The notes under the pieces: model-generated
Seen by the model: only the letters and a program-made list of their open reading frames with translations
Databases searched by the model: none
What the model was told of the DNA's origin: nothing
Shown here: positions 49,752 through 60,900 of the stretch, in pieces
Position numbering within the stretch: position 1 is the stretch's first letter
How the letters are laid out: each line of letters opens with the position of its first letter
Position numbers and translations under genes: made by a program
Source: Gracilariopsis chorda
Lineage: Eukaryota; Rhodophyta; Florideophyceae; Gracilariales; Gracilariaceae
Reading direction: 5' to 3'
Length of the DNA: 64,000 nt
Assembly: GCA_003194525.1 (NCBI GenBank)
Contig: NBIV01000079.1
Location: 1-64,000 of the forward strand

Positions 49752-51374
49752 TCATTTTCTTCGCTTACGACCGCGTTTAGAAGCTTGCTGCCCCTTCCTT
49801 TTTCCCTTCACACTCGGCTTACTCTTCTCTTCCTCCGCAACATGATCGGTCTCTAAACTAACTTCTTCCAACTCACTGACAATCTTTTCCTCCTCCTCCC
49901 CAATACAATCCACAATCATGACAGTAAACGCAATGCCCATAGCAATCTGCTTCACCTCCAATCCCTCCAAAGCCTCCATCTTCTTCGGTTTCGTAGAACT
50001 CTTGGGCCCCTCCCCATATCCCAGTTCGCCAAAAGTAGGGCTTGCACCCCAGCTGATAGTAGATTGTTCTGCAGCAACAGCAACACTGGAAGGTCCAACT
50101 GCAACAGACCGCACCTGCCAGCCCTGCAAATCGAAAAGAGGTTTAGGATACATAAAACTCTCGCCGCTCTTCTTGGTAATGCCCCAGAAAAAGATACACT
50201 TTCTGGACTTCTGCACAGCAAACGAACTGGTACCTCCAGCAGCTACAAAATCGATGTCAAAATGGTCGGCATCAAACACGGCAACACGTCTTGGAATGAC
50301 CTCATCATTCGGTTGACGGTGTCCCAGTCGACCATAAGCCCCCCATCCCCAGCTCCACACCTTTCCCTTATCATCCAAAGCAACCGTATGATTAGCGCCG
50401 CACGCGATCTGTCGAATTTTAACATCGGGCGGAAACGGGACGCGAACCGGTGTGGAAACAGTATCAAACACCACTTTGCCCGCACTTTCAATTCTCTCAC
50501 CAGTGACGCCATTGCCCAAATGGCCGTGCTCAGCACAGCCAGCAGCATATAAATGACCATCGTCCGTGACAAATATGCTGAACTCGGTGCCCGCACCGAC
50601 CTGACTCACGCGTGCACCACCCGGAATTGTGACAACGCTCCACCCTGACTGTTGCGGTTTGGAATGCGTTCCGAGCTGACCATGCGAATTGCAGCCAGCT
50701 GCGAACACCCGACCTTCACTAGAAACAAGTAATGTATGAGAACGTCCACAACAAGCATGAACAATGCGTTCAGCGTTCTTCAAAGGGGGTTCAAGTTGTT
50801 GTAAGGTTGTTTTCGCCCGCAAATCCTCAAAGCCGAGTTGGGCATGTTCATTGCGACCAAGTCCGTATGCGATCCCTTCCGTATCTAAAACGATCGCATG
50901 CGCTGCAGTGGGACCAGAAAACACTGCTTCAAATGGCGCACTTTTTAAATCGGGGAAGGAGAGACGAACGGGAGCTAAAAACTCGCGACCTTCCTCACTG
51001 CCTCCTCGCTGTGCCACGGACTTTGGCACAGACTTTCGACCAAGCAGATCCCATTTGTTGGATCCACAAAACAATAGGTGCGATTTTTTCTTTGGAGTTA
51101 ATTGTTGTTGTTGTTGTGGCCATTGTGATGTGGTTGTCTTTTCTGTTGGCTGCGCGTTTGGGGACTGCTCTTCTTGTTTAGGAGCTACTCGTTTGGATGG
51201 CTGAGTTGTAATGGACGCTGTCTTTTCGTGTGATCCCCTTGACGGGAGGCTGTTGCTGTGATTTGCAGGTTCATTTGATTGCTTGCGTGTGCTTTTTGGC
51301 TTGTTCTGACGGGACTGTTGTTGAGCAGCAGCGCGACGGGCGGCTCGCTTGGAACGATCGGTTGCCTGCGTCAT
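49752..51374 (-). CDS. RCC2: RCC2-like (TD-60) seven-bladed beta-propeller protein
   Basis: 540 residues. A basic, Gln-rich N-terminal tail precedes a RCC1-type propeller from about residue 95: HLLFCGSNKWDLLGRK, AIVLDTEGIAYGLGRNEHAQLG, HTLLVSSEGRVFAAGCNSHGQLG, FSIFVTDDGHLYAAGCAEHGHLGNG, HTVALDDKGKVWSWGWGAYGRLGH, CIFFWGITKKSG and TISWGASPTFGELGYG. The SNKWDLLGRK and TKKSGESFMYPKP stretches are the marks that separate RCC2 from RCC1. The C-terminal tail is acidic then strongly basic (KGKRKGQQASKRGRKRRK), a likely nuclear signal. In animals RCC2 acts in mitotic chromosome attachment and small-GTPase control. Confidence 0.88.
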   Translation of the reverse strand: MTQATDRSKRAARRAAAQQQSRQNKPKSTRKQSNEPANHSNSLPSRGSHEKTASITTQPSKRVAPKQEEQSPNAQPTEKTTTSQWPQQQQQLTPKKKSHLLFCGSNKWDLLGRKSVPKSVAQRGGSEEGREFLAPVRLSFPDLKSAPFEAVFSGPTAAHAIVLDTEGIAYGLGRNEHAQLGFEDLRAKTTLQQLEPPLKNAERIVHACCGRSHTLLVSSEGRVFAAGCNSHGQLGTHSKPQQSGWSVVTIPGGARVSQVGAGTEFSIFVTDDGHLYAAGCAEHGHLGNGVTGERIESAGKVVFDTVSTPVRVPFPPDVKIRQIACGANHTVALDDKGKVWSWGWGAYGRLGHRQPNDEVIPRRVAVFDADHFDIDFVAAGGTSSFAVQKSRKCIFFWGITKKSGESFMYPKPLFDLQGWQVRSVAVGPSSVAVAAEQSTISWGASPTFGELGYGEGPKSSTKPKKMEALEGLEVKQIAMGIAFTVMIVDCIGEEEEKIVSELEEVSLETDHVAEEEKSKPSVKGKRKGQQASKRGRKRRK

Positions 51375-52131
51375 CGTACCGGGTACTTATATGTCGCTGT
51401 CCAGTGTGATGCCACGCCATGCACGTCACGCACCGCACGCCAGTTTTTCACTTCTCTGCCGAGCGCAGCAGATCAGAGATCAGATCCACTGAGTGCACGT
51501 CATTCTTTTAGCGAGATAAATCTGGTGAATATTCCTTGTTTTGCAGAGCTCTATGTGCGAATCGCGTACGATCCTTCGAGGGTATTTTACTATGGAGCGT
51601 ATGCGCTGTTTTTCAAAACCCCATGCCTTTCGGTTCGGTTTTGAATACCTCTTCAGACTTGGCGCCAACCGAGCTCTCCCTCCCCACACAGAAGGCGATA
51701 ATGGGAAGTGTAGCTGGACTCTGGTGAGGCTAACCATCGGAGTTGAGCGTGAGGAAGGTAACTTCTCTCGGTCAAGCTTCTCATTGCTCGCAAAGGCAAA
51801 TGCAATCCGCAGTATAGCCTCGAGTTCTAAATGACCTACGTACGACGGTACATACATAAAAGCAACGAAATACCCGAGCACAAGCATCTTCTTCCAAACA
51901 GCAAGAAAAAGAGTCTCCCAAAAAAGTTGCTGTCCGCCCCGAAAACATAGTTTTCAGCTTTCGTTTACCTTCTTTCAGCGTCACACTTCTGTTTCTCTAC
52001 CCACGCCAAACAGCAAAAAGCTGCCTCACACATTCAACCGCCACCTACACCCTGCCCCGTACGTAGCCCAATCGCTCGAACTCAGTTCTTCCAAGTCTAC
52101 TCGCAAAGAGCAAGTTCGCTACCCAACACTC
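51375..52131. other. spacer between RCC2-like gene and RPN2
   Basis: 757 bp; no gene seen. It holds the RCC2-like promoter and the RPN2 3' end. Confidence 0.5.
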
Positions 52132-55100
52132 TCATTTACCACCCTCCGCATTCGTTTCGCCTCCATCCATGTTAATGTCATTGTCCTTGTCCTTGTCAGC
52201 ATCCTTATTACCTGTTCCTTCGCTCTTCTTCGCTGACTTGTCCTCATCGAGGTAAATGAAAGTTTCCGGAACAGCAATCTCTCCATCATCCTCCTCCTGC
52301 CCGTTTGCACCCCCCGTAGCCTCATTATCACCACTACCTTGTCGTGCTGTTGATGCGGGAGCCGACGGGACAGTCAGAGTTTGCAACGGCACAATCTCTT
52401 CTTCCAGATCAGGTTTCCGGTCCCGAACCATTACAATGCCAGATACCCGTCCACTAATAATAGGTTCATACCTCTGTTCACTCTCCCCTGTAACATCCCA
52501 TGAGATGTACTTCTCTTGTGCAGGAAGAACCCTACAAGGATTTTCTAGCACTGTATACGGAGCAATCTTTGCCTTCTCTTCCTTGCTTGCCTTGTCCTCG
52601 TCCATCTTTGCATCGTCTTTCTTTTTGCTGCCCTTCTTATCCCCAGTTTTTACGGCTGCCTTATCTGCCGTATCCGTACCCTTCGATCCACTCTTACCAT
52701 CCTTCTTCCTGGCTGCCGCTCGACGCTTCTCTCTAGCAAGGCTCTTCGCCGTTACGCTCAAGATCGCTTTCGGAGCACTTGCAACTTCTTTTGTCTTCTC
52801 CGGCGGACCCGATGGAACATAGGCGTACACATCCTCAGAAATGTTGCTCTGCACTTTCATCTTCGGCATCTTCACATCCTTGTTAAGGCAGATCAGCGCA
52901 CTCGGTTTGATGGTCAACCCAATAAAGTGAACAAACGGGAACCAGTACCAAAACTGAGTGAACATCGCCAGTCCCACAATAGCTGTCATCCTTGGGTGTC
53001 CGTTAGCAGATGCTAGAGCAACGGTTCCATTCCTTCCTCCGCTGTCAGCAATACCTGCAGCGACAACTGCTCCGAAGCGTGTGATCACGTCTTCCAGTTT
53101 CGCGCCCCAAGTAGCCTCCAATGTCTTCCTCATGTCCACTGATTTGGGCGATCTTTCCGCAGTGTGATGCATGTAAACCAACGATAACCCAATAAACGCA
53201 CCTTGCCTCACAAAATCGACAGGGTCTTCGGATATAAGCTTCTCGAGAATAGTTGCAGCAGAGGACATTCCCGTCCCAATACAACAAATGCCGATAGCTA
53301 TAGCTGCGCCGTACCGCACATGCGCATGGCAACTTTCCGCAAGAAGTGACACAATGTTCGGCAGTAGCTTCGGATGCTTGAACAATACAAACCCAAGGGC
53401 GATCACAGCAGCTCTGCGAACATCATCACTGACGTCCGACACAGCAGAATGCAGCAACATACGAATCGCATTGTTATCGGCCGTGCCACAATATGCAAGT
53501 GCCACAGCATACATGGCCCCGTACCGCATGATCGGCTCATTATCAGCGAGCATCTTCTTGATCATTGGCATCGCCTCGTCTTCCCTGCCATAGTTCACAA
53601 GCGCTATTCCAAGTGCTAGGCCACGAATGATTTTCTGGTGCTCTGTTTCTTCGGCATACGCGTACATTTCGTTGCAGACCTCTTCAGAGCCGGAACCCAA
53701 GGCTATGAGTCCCATACCGACACCAGCAGCTTCGCTAGCGACGGCAGAATCAGTGTACAAAACATTCTTGAGCTCTTCGTAGAACTCACTTTCGCGATTC
53801 TTACCGTCCCACGACGCCATCGCTGATAAACCAAGACCGAGGCATGCCCCGTGCTTCACAACTTCATTGATTTCAGGTACGCGGAGGGCATCGCATAGGT
53901 ACTTTTTGGCAATGATAGGTCTGTTGTTCTCAACCCCCAATGTCGCATTGCGTCCTCCAGATGCCGCAATCAAACCAAGGGCGTACAATGCACCGCCCTC
54001 TGAGTACGAAGCCGCCGATCCCCTCGACGCGGAGCTCGACGGAAGATACGGGGAAAGTAAGTTCAAGGCAGCCGACGTATGTCTTGCATGAATCACACCC
54101 AAGCACGAGGTAGCTGAAAACTTTGCCCAAGCGGTGTGCCTCGCGAGCCATTCGAGGTTCTCTCTTAAGAAGTTGTCAATTGCCGTGCCACTATGAGCGA
54201 TAGCATTGCAGAAAAGCAGTGCCGAGTCACACACGCTGCTTCGGCCATCTAGCGACTGCTTGAGTTTCTTGAGCAGATACATGTCAGATTTGTTCTTGCT
54301 GCATAAGAAATCAAAGTAGAATTCGGCAGTGGCTTCTCCCTTCAGCACTCTTCTCAGTTTGAGAACTTTATTGTCCTCATTTGAAACCTTTTCAGCAACC
54401 ACATCCTGCTCCGGTGTTTCTGTCGTGGGATTGTTTGCTTCAGTTGGGGTCTCCGTCTCCATCGGCACCGGTTCATCGGCAGTCGTGGTGGTGGTTTGCT
54501 CAGTAGAATTGGCCACTGGGTTTAGCGTTGGCGTCGACTCAGGGATTCTCGGTTCAGGAAGCAGATCAAGAACCTGGGCCGCAAAGAATGGAGCATCATT
54601 GTCAACAACATCAAAAGCAATCTGCAGAGCCATTAACTCAAGATTGGATTCGTTTTCCTTTCCGCTGACCTTGGCGTCATCCACCAAGCTAAGCAGAATG
54701 TCAGCAACACCCTTTGCGTTGCCAGTAAATGCATAGCAGTTCGCAACAGCAATGTAGTTCCTCGCTTCGTAGGGGAACTGATCAATATGGATGGATGCAA
54801 TAAGATTGAGAACCTTTGCGCGGTATGCTCTTGATGAGATGAGATTCTGTGCGGATTCAAAGCAATACGCTAGAGCTTCCTTCTTGGCTTCATCTGACTT
54901 GCAACCTTCAGTGATGGCAGCTTGAACACTGTCCAGTCTGTGGGCTTCGATCGCAACTCCAATTGCTTCGTGAATCTCTCCTTTCTTAACACAGCCCGTT
55001 AACACACGTTCAACGACGCTCTGTAGCGAGGCAGCATATGCATGTTCGGCGCTGGTGGCAGCATTTCCTTCATCACCCGTAGACTCTTCGCGCTTCCGTT

Positions 55101-55458
55101 GTATCGAAATGTACTCATCTATGCATCTTGCACGAAGCGTATTCGCGAACTGGCTCTCCGCATCTACGTCGAACAAATGACCCGCAGACAAGGCATAATG
55201 AAGTGCTTCGTCAAGTGAACCGAGATGAAAATTGACCTTTGCGGCAACAATAGCAGCCAGGTTTCTTTCCAGAAAAGTGTCATCCTCTGATAATTCTTGG
55301 ATCTTGACGACTGCGCCAGAAATCTCTGGCCAGAAGGAATCAGCTAAAGTGTTCAGAGCTCGAAGGGCATGCGCTTGAAGGATCGGTTCCGGCTCCTCCA
55401 ATAGCGATAAGGCTGGCGCCGCGGAACTTGGAACAATGGATTCGACAGCGACGCCCAT
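52132..55458 (-). CDS. RPN2: 26S proteasome regulatory subunit RPN2/PSMD1
   Basis: 1108 residues, somewhat longer than usual because of acidic and basic linkers. An N-terminal helical rod (ALSLLEEPEPILQAHALRALN) is followed by proteasome/cyclosome (PC) repeats from about 430 to 800: GALYALGLIAASGGRN, GACLGLGLSAMAS, GVGMGLIALGSG, GLALGIALVNYGRED, GAMYAVALAYCGTADN, AAVIALGFVLFKHP and YGAAIAIGICCIGTG. A Lys-rich insertion (DKKGSKKKDDAK) precedes the conserved C-terminal domain with YTVLENPCRVLPAQEKYISW. It is the toroidal scaffold of the 19S base, holding Rpn1/Rpn13 and substrate-processing subunits. The region around 320-345 (TTTTADEPVPMETETPTEA) is a low-complexity insert. No intron in 3.3 kb. 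Confidence 0.96.
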   Translation of the reverse strand: MGVAVESIVPSSAAPALSLLEEPEPILQAHALRALNTLADSFWPEISGAVVKIQELSEDDTFLERNLAAIVAAKVNFHLGSLDEALHYALSAGHLFDVDAESQFANTLRARCIDEYISIQRKREESTGDEGNAATSAEHAYAASLQSVVERVLTGCVKKGEIHEAIGVAIEAHRLDSVQAAITEGCKSDEAKKEALAYCFESAQNLISSRAYRAKVLNLIASIHIDQFPYEARNYIAVANCYAFTGNAKGVADILLSLVDDAKVSGKENESNLELMALQIAFDVVDNDAPFFAAQVLDLLPEPRIPESTPTLNPVANSTEQTTTTTADEPVPMETETPTEANNPTTETPEQDVVAEKVSNEDNKVLKLRRVLKGEATAEFYFDFLCSKNKSDMYLLKKLKQSLDGRSSVCDSALLFCNAIAHSGTAIDNFLRENLEWLARHTAWAKFSATSCLGVIHARHTSAALNLLSPYLPSSSASRGSAASYSEGGALYALGLIAASGGRNATLGVENNRPIIAKKYLCDALRVPEINEVVKHGACLGLGLSAMASWDGKNRESEFYEELKNVLYTDSAVASEAAGVGMGLIALGSGSEEVCNEMYAYAEETEHQKIIRGLALGIALVNYGREDEAMPMIKKMLADNEPIMRYGAMYAVALAYCGTADNNAIRMLLHSAVSDVSDDVRRAAVIALGFVLFKHPKLLPNIVSLLAESCHAHVRYGAAIAIGICCIGTGMSSAATILEKLISEDPVDFVRQGAFIGLSLVYMHHTAERSPKSVDMRKTLEATWGAKLEDVITRFGAVVAAGIADSGGRNGTVALASANGHPRMTAIVGLAMFTQFWYWFPFVHFIGLTIKPSALICLNKDVKMPKMKVQSNISEDVYAYVPSGPPEKTKEVASAPKAILSVTAKSLAREKRRAAARKKDGKSGSKGTDTADKAAVKTGDKKGSKKKDDAKMDEDKASKEEKAKIAPYTVLENPCRVLPAQEKYISWDVTGESEQRYEPIISGRVSGIVMVRDRKPDLEEEIVPLQTLTVPSAPASTARQGSGDNEATGGANGQEEDDGEIAVPETFIYLDEDKSAKKSEGTGNKDADKDKDNDINMDGGETNAEGGK

Positions 55459-56224
55459 GCTGTGAGAATCGGATCCGTGAAGCAGTTAAAGAAAACTAAA
55501 AAGAAAAGAGGGAATGGACGGATCCAGATAACCCAATGCGGCTCGCCGCCAGAAAGCAAACTGGTTGACGATAAGCGATACAGGGGGTGGCGACTTGAGC
55601 GTCTGCAAGAACGAGACACAGCAGATAACGATGGGCGTGCGTGGGGGTAGTGGAGTGAGGGGTGACGACGGGTGTTGCATGATACAGGGCGCGAAAGCGA
55701 CGGCTGGAACGTACTACCAAAACTTGGAACGTGGCCACCGACGGTAGCCTGAAGAAATTGGCTGACATGTGGCGGTGCGCTTTAATTCTTTGGTTACTTT
55801 TTGAATGTGCTCCCTGTTGGCAAAGTGACGAATGCTGTCCAATTTGGTGCAAAGGTCGAGTCCAAAGGGAGCGCTCGCAGTTGTTACAGCCGATACCTGT
55901 GAGGTTGACACTCTCAACTTGAGAGGTTCAGTAGAAGGTTATCCCTATACCTCTTAGGGAAGGCTACTAGGACTGAAATGGTTACGAATGCATGAACCGA
56001 TGTGCAAAAAAGAAGCACGCAGTGGTAGTGCAGTGATTACGCGCTCGCAGATTACGAAGCGACAAGGCGCAAAATCGGCGCTGGAGAAGGTGTTCTTTAG
56101 TAGATGGTGCAAGATGGGCCGAAGGCTTACTTCGCTACGCGCAGTAAAGCAAGACGCACGGCAGTGTGGAAATGGTTGACAGGGCGGAGCGATGCATGCG
56201 AGGGCAAGAAAGAAGGGCCAGTAA
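55459..56224. other. spacer between RPN2 and eS8
   Basis: 766 bp with the RPN2 promoter. No gene or clear TATA box seen. Confidence 0.5.
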
Positions 56225-56933
56225 TTACTTGCCAGCCTTCTTCTTCTTTTGCATAGCTTTGGAATAGAACTCCAGTTCCTTGCCTTCAAGCACGTATCCA
56301 TCAGCCCTTCCACATTGACCCGGACGGGACGAAAGGGAGGCGAGCAGGCGTCCGCTCTGGAAAAGCTCTCTAACTCCCTCATCTAAGGGAAGACGATCTG
56401 CGGCTCTCTTGGCCAGCTTTTCGGCCTTCTTCTCGGAGATCTTGTCGCCCTCATTATCTCCGGCCTTCTTCTTTCCCATGTCAATGCCGTAGAAGTTATG
56501 GTAGTACTGGCGGAACGGTGTGGCATCAATCTGAACGACGCAGCCCTTGACGAGGGTGTTGGTACGTACCAGCTCGTTGTTGGAGGCATTGTAAACGACG
56601 TTGAGGATCCTGGTCTTGTGTGCAATACCCTCTGAACCCCAGGCAAAGTTGCCCGTTTCCAAACGCAGAGCGCGCATTTTGATGTTTCCACCGCGCACAC
56701 GCACGGGTCGAACTAGCTTGGATCCGAGCTTGGTGTGGGCTGGTTGACGACCTAATTCATACTTTCTCTTCTTGCGGAAGTAGGGATGCTTTCCTCCGGT
56801 GAGGCGACGCTTGTGACGCGAGTCGCGCGAAATACCTGGGCGGACACAATGAGATAGGTGATGGACGATGTGGGTCAGTTGAGCGGAGGCGGGCGGGATG
56901 GGGCGGATGCTGAACGGTATGTGACGTACCCAT
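56225..56933 (-). CDS. RPS8: 40S ribosomal protein eS8 (two exons)
   Basis: Exon 1 codes only ATGG (56930-56933, minus strand). A 94-bp intron beginning GTACGT and ending CCCAG follows, and exon 2 is 56225-56835. The joined 204-residue protein reads [28 protein letters not shown], then [54 protein letters not shown] and a C-terminal [17 protein letters not shown], matching eS8 end to end. It is a small-subunit protein. The intron sits in the second codon, so the unspliced frame lacks a proper start and appears to begin at an internal GTG. It is divergent from the PHD-finger gene. Confidence 0.95.
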
Positions 56934-57306
56934 GACGAATAGGAGTCAGATGCGACGGCGCGCAGACGGCGTCTTCGAGGCGATGGTGGCGTGATGGATG
57001 CGGCGTCTGTGACGACGGCGTCGCAGTGCAGCGATCAAAGCGCGCAGCGACGGCGAGAACAGCTCACAAATCCACTTGTGCCAGGCGCAGTGCAGATCAA
57101 GCGCGCACAGCGCCACAGGGGCGCCACGGCGCCCCGAAGGGGGCAAGCGCGCGCCGACAAGTGCACAACGTGTGCAAGCGTGCAAGCGCGCACGGCGTGG
57201 GGCGCAGCAACGCACCGGGCGGCAGCGATGGCAGCGCCGCTAAACGCGCCGCGCGCAGCCACAGCCGCACTCGCGAGCGCCGGACCAGCGGAACAACAGC
57301 CGCCCT

Positions 57307-57348
<42 letters not shown>

Positions 57349-57905
57349 TCGTCATTCCCTGCGCAACGTCGCCTCGTCGCGTCGCACCGCGCCGCAACAC
57401 CCGCTCGTAGCGCTCCTCCGCGCGCCGCGCTGCTCTGTCCGATGCGGGCCGCTTCCCCTGTTCTGCCCGCCCCCCGTTGCGCCACGCGCCTTTACAGCCG
57501 CCCCGCGTCGACGGCGCCGCCAAGTTGCCGCCGCTCCACCCGCGCGCCTTCCGCAGCCGCCGCGCTCGCGTCCCCGCCCCTCCGCAACGTGACAGCCGCT
57601 CCGCCGCGCAGCGCGGCGTCTGCAGGCCGCGCCCGCCGCCAACATGCGCCACAGGCGCATCACCACCGCCACCTCCGCTCGAAGCCACAGCGCCCCAACA
57701 ACGGCCCGCGCCCAATCCCACGCGCTGCGCACACGCGCGCCAGACAGGCCGCAAGAAGCCACAGCGGGACGTGAAAATAATAAAAAAGCGCGCGTGAATT
57801 GGGCGCCCCGATCGGGGCGCGCCACAGGCCGTCGCGTCGCCTTCACAAAACGCAACGGCGCCATGCGCCGCTTCTCCGTCGCGCTCCGCTCCACCATCGC
57901 GCACC
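56934..57905. promoter_or_regulatory. very GC-rich divergent promoter region, eS8 / PHD protein
   Basis: 972 bp separate the two start codons. The base composition is so GC-rich that every frame is open for long stretches on both strands, so the frames of 100-340 residues seen here are not evidence of genes. A CGT triplet repeat lies inside. No TATA box. Confidence 0.5.
57308..57346. repeat. (CGT)13 triplet repeat
   Basis: Thirteen uninterrupted CGT units, followed by two CAT-interrupted ones, lie in the shared promoter upstream of the PHD-finger gene. Confidence 0.95.
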
Positions 57906-60900
57906 ATGACCGAGCCATCTTCCGCAGACGCCGGCGCAGGCGCCGAGGCGCTGCTCGGCCTTGCCGCGGGGCGCCCTCTTCGACTAGTCTCCGCCTCCCC
58001 CCCCCCTCCCGCTCCTCCATCCGCCCCTGCCTCCCTCCCGCATCCTTCCTCAAACCCGCCCACCGTCGCTCAGCGCCCCCCCTTCCTCCCGCCCGCTCCA
58101 CAGGTCGACCGTCTCCCCGCCCTCTCCGAGTGGCGCGTCGAGCCCTTTCGCCCGCTGCCTCCCCCCCTACTGGAGCCACCACCGCCCGACTCCCTTCGCC
58201 CTCCTCCTCCATGGCACTCCCCCCAATATGCATACCCCTGGCCCGTCGGATACGCATACCCCCCCTCGCAGCTCTACTACTACCCCCCCCAGCCGCTGCC
58301 CTACCAACGCCATACGCTTCCCGTTCCTCCGCCGCCTTTGCTCCAACCGGACGTGCCTTCCCTGCGATCACTACCCTCCCGTCTGCAAAAGCTCCCCCCG
58401 CTTGGAGACACAGACCCGCTCCTGCGCTCCCTCAACTCCGACCTCAACTCCGCCTCCGTCCAATCTTCCACTTCCAAACCGCCCCCGCCCGCTCCACCCC
58501 CCCGCGCCCGAGGCCTTGCCGACCTTATCAATCCAGTTGACACTCTTCCGGGAACTAACAGTGAACTTGGGCCCTCACACCTCTCTCGCGCTTTTGAAAC
58601 GTCACTACCCAACAATAATCACACCGCCGACAACTCCGCCCACAAGTCCTCCCTCTCCATGCTTTTCGATGCCACCAACCACCAGCCCAACGTCCTTACC
58701 CCGGACAAGCCACCCCCTCAAACCCACTCGTCGGACACTTCTACCGCTTTGCATCAACCCCCGTCTCATCAGAAACCCCCACCGCCGAACCCCCGCCAGA
58801 TTGACCATACTTCTCTACCCCCGCTACATCACCCTTCGGACAGCAATACCCATCATGCCGAAACCCCGGAAAACGGCGTCTCCTTGTCTGCTTCTGTTGA
58901 CCGACAACCGCAGAATACATTGCCGCCGCTGCGTGCCACCCCGCCCGACCAATTGGAAAAAGCAAAACTCCCGGACGTTAACAAACTCGCTTTCAAGTCT
59001 GAGCCCGTTACAATCCATCTGCCGAACAGCACTGATGTCAAGCGCTCTCCTTCTCGCTCGCTAGACACTCCGCTAGACCCCTCTCAAACCGTTACGGAAC
59101 CCCAACCTGCTGCCTGCAACTACAGTCGTACGAACGGTGCTCCGGATGGGCAAGACAACCTTCAACGTTCCCCACCGTCAAATTCGAAACTCTCCATTTC
59201 GGGCATAGTTCAACCTGAGTCTTCATGTCCGCAACCTGTGGCGGCCGGGGATGCCCCTCACGATAGCCACACTCCGGTGCTACCTAACAAAACCTCCAAG
59301 ACAGAACCCATGCGAATCGTCCATTCGGATTCGGATAGGTCTGTCGATCGCAGCAGTGACCTTGAGCGCCGCGTCGTTCGGGAACTGCAGCAGAAGTATC
59401 ACACACCCAGATCCAAGTCCAATCGCGAGCCGATTCGACAGACTGCAAGGCAAAGTCGCCGCTCGCGGAAGTCGAAGCAACAGAGAAAGCACAGGCGACC
59501 TATTGTGCTCAATGACCTGGACAGCGAAGACAACGAGAATGAGGTTTATCAGGGCGCGCGCGATGCGAGCGATGATGAAATGCCGTCCGTTGAAGAAGAT
59601 GAAGAGGAAGACAACTCGGACTCTGAAGAAACTCGATGCCCGTGCGGCTCCACGGAAAACTCGGGTATTATGATTGCATGCGATCAGTGCAACACTTGGC
59701 AGCACGGAAAGTGCATGGGCTTTCGACGCAATACAGACCTGCCGGAGGAGTACTTTTGCCACATATGCCGTCCGGATGAGATTCGTACGAATTGCATTGC
59801 GCATCCGAAGTACAAGGAGCGCCACGCCCGAGACCGTGATTTGAAAGATACGCGTATCGCTGAGGCGGAGGCGCTGCTGGCTTCGTTGCGCCCCGTGGAG
59901 CTTCGGAAGTTGTTCATGGCCGATTTGCGAAACAGAAAGTCTTCTACGCGCTCTCGTTCCGATGTATTTTGTCGGTATGCTACGCTGTTTCGAACTCAAT
60001 TCGGCAAGAGTCGGCAGGCAATTATCGAGGGGTTGGTGGTCTTGGTGGAGATGAGCCGGACGGAGGTTGTGGAGCGCTTCGAAACCGCGCTAAAACGTGT
60101 GCGAAATGAACGATTACCGGATGAAGGCTATGATCGAAGACGTGGCTCTGGTGGACATCATGATGCTGATCACGCCACAGAACACGGATCCCGTGTTGCT
60201 AGCAACGGTCGAGGTCAAGGGCATAAACGTGCGCGTTCATTTGGTGGGGATGGAGGCGGTGAAGGCGGTCTGGTACGCCATGATAGCGGCACGTATGACG
60301 CTGGTGTGGAACATGACTTCAATTCTGAGACGCGTGGCATGTCGAGAGAGGAACGGAAGTTGCAGCAAACCATGAAGTTGTTTGCTAGGATGGAGGAGAG
60401 AGAGCGAGAGCGAAAGAGACCGCGAACACATGACTCAACAAGTTCGCCTAGGGCATCGCCACCGAGTCGGCTCAAGGCTGCGCGATCAGGAAGCCAAGTA
60501 CGGAATCAAAGTATCAAGTCGGGTTCTGCTGCGTCGTTAGCAGCAGACCCTGAAGACTCGGCTGGGAAACCCGTGCTTGCTGTGGCGAAGCAGGATCATC
60601 GCCAGCCCGATACGAAGCTAAAGCGGCAGCAGGAAACGGAAGATGCAATGCCGCTGTCATCAGAACAAAAACTGTCTCAGAAACCGCAACAATGGCAATC
60701 TCAAACAGATCTTGAACAAATGGCTCTTCAGCATAAATCTCCTGGCGCGCTTCGAGTTGCTGGAGAATTTACCAAAGAGGCTGCACGTCGGGAGCGCGAT
60801 TCGCGCTCTAGAGATCGACTTGACAAACCTATCATGTATAGGAGAGATAGCGGCTCATCGGACAGCCTCTCACTGAACAACCGACGGAGGCGAAGTGTAC

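Noticed and set aside
57035-58371. Two minus-strand frames of about 340 residues
   Set aside because: They are Gly/Arg/Ala-rich low-complexity products of extreme GC content and overlap the start of the PHD gene and its promoter; no domain.
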